Shown: positions 53,537-53,805 of the stretch, in pieces | How the letters are laid out: each line of letters starts with the position of its first letter | Numbering within the stretch: position 1 is the first letter of the stretch | DNA from: RGIG5612 sp963589005 | Lineage (GTDB): Bacteria > Bacillota > Clostridia > Lachnospirales > Lachnospiraceae | Direction of reading: 5' to 3' | NCBI GenBank assembly: GCA_963589005.1 | Contig: CAVAJR010000014.1 | Coordinates: forward strand, 1-53,805 | DNA length: 53,805 nucleotides | Notes under the pieces: generated by a model | What the model was told of the DNA's origin: nothing | Seen by the model: only the letters and a program-made list of their open reading frames with translations | Database searches by the model: none | Program-made: the position numbers and the translations under genes

Positions 53537-53805
53537 TCAACTCTGCATAATATCAAGCATCTCCTTTGGCGTAACAACAAAGGATTTTACAGGGAAATGC
53601 TTTATGTTTCCCGTAACCAGATATGCATCATCGTGTTCCCTGCGACCTTCCATAACCACTTCATAGAAAACAATATCCTTCGGATCCGGAATGATTTCCT
53701 CAACCGGAACCGCATCTACAAATATACCTCTGTTAATGATTCCATCAATAAATACGTCTACCACTTTAAGATCAAATTTGAATTTTGGGCGAGCCAAAAC
53801 CTCCC
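53537..53805 (-). CDS. PIN-domain toxin-like protein, 5' end outside the window
   Basis: The last 89 codons of a gene entering from the right edge. EVLARPKFKFD is followed by IINRGIFVDAVPVEEIIPDPKD, EGRREHDDAYLVTGNIKHFP and VVTPKEMLDIM. This is the C-terminal part of the COG1569/PF13470 PIN family (VapC-like RNases); the DDAYLVTGN..HFP portion holds its late acidic residues. The N-terminal catalytic Asp lies outside. An antitoxin would be expected upstream of it, beyond the edge. Confidence 0.75.
   Translation of the reverse strand, partial: EVLARPKFKFDLKVVDVFIDGIINRGIFVDAVPVEEIIPDPKDIVFYEVVMEGRREHDDAYLVTGNIKHFPVKSFVVTPKEMLDIMQS

Overview
The window looks like a chromosomal segment of an anaerobic Firmicute of the Lachnospiraceae type (Coprococcus-like is my best guess). 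This rests on butyrate kinase, short archaeal-type ProRS, strong AGGAGG ribosome sites, moderate GC, intrinsic terminators and Clostridia-style gene content. The genus is inference. No rRNA, tRNA, CRISPR array or intact transposase was seen.

Layout. 1-2070: a (CTGT)n tract, a strong promoter, a structured leader RNA and an orphan Wzz-like/BY-kinase pair. 2076-3400: butyrate kinase with its own promoter and terminator. 3500-18700: mostly leftward housekeeping genes (uppP, GH25 lysozyme, phosphosugar mutase, CCA-adding enzyme, proS, metK, murA, a membrane protein plus Sel1-repeat protein, dCMP deaminase, rpiB, a degenerate LMW-PTP, tsaC/sua5). 18800-20810: an Lgt-family gene and a secreted duplicated-domain protein. 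21000-23060: typA/bipA. 23090-27260: a three-gene operon for a MotA/ZorA-like channel with a long tail, a MotB/ZorB-like OmpA protein with a coiled coil, and a 395-aa third protein; this is the best candidate for an unusual system. 27500-31800: PepV-type dipeptidase, MATE exporter, PocR-AraC regulator. 32100-33700: an XRE regulator facing a degenerate MocR-type regulator. 33767-37045: CsoR-regulated copper exporter whose CopA carries a C-terminal CopZ domain with its own start signals. 37187-38772: tandem RelA/SpoT-type HD proteins, one with and one without the catalytic residues. 38775-44503: a two-component system divergent from a leader ORF, a VTC-domain protein, a DUF4956 protein and CotH. 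44674-48893: Gfo/Idh/MocA oxidoreductase, GGDEF/HD-GYP protein, signal peptidase I. 48900-53805: an accessory end with acetyltransferase, methyltransferase, AAA/DUF234 ATPase, histidine phosphatase, several gene fragments and a PIN-domain toxin cut by the window edge.

A family of long hairpin elements occurs in four intergenic places (around 10.4, 13.5, 27.4 and 44.6 kb). Two of them have stems that differ in sequence but still pair.

All calls come from reading the sequence and from remembered family signatures. No database search was run. Start codons were moved from the longest reading frame wherever a ribosome site or family length favoured an internal start.
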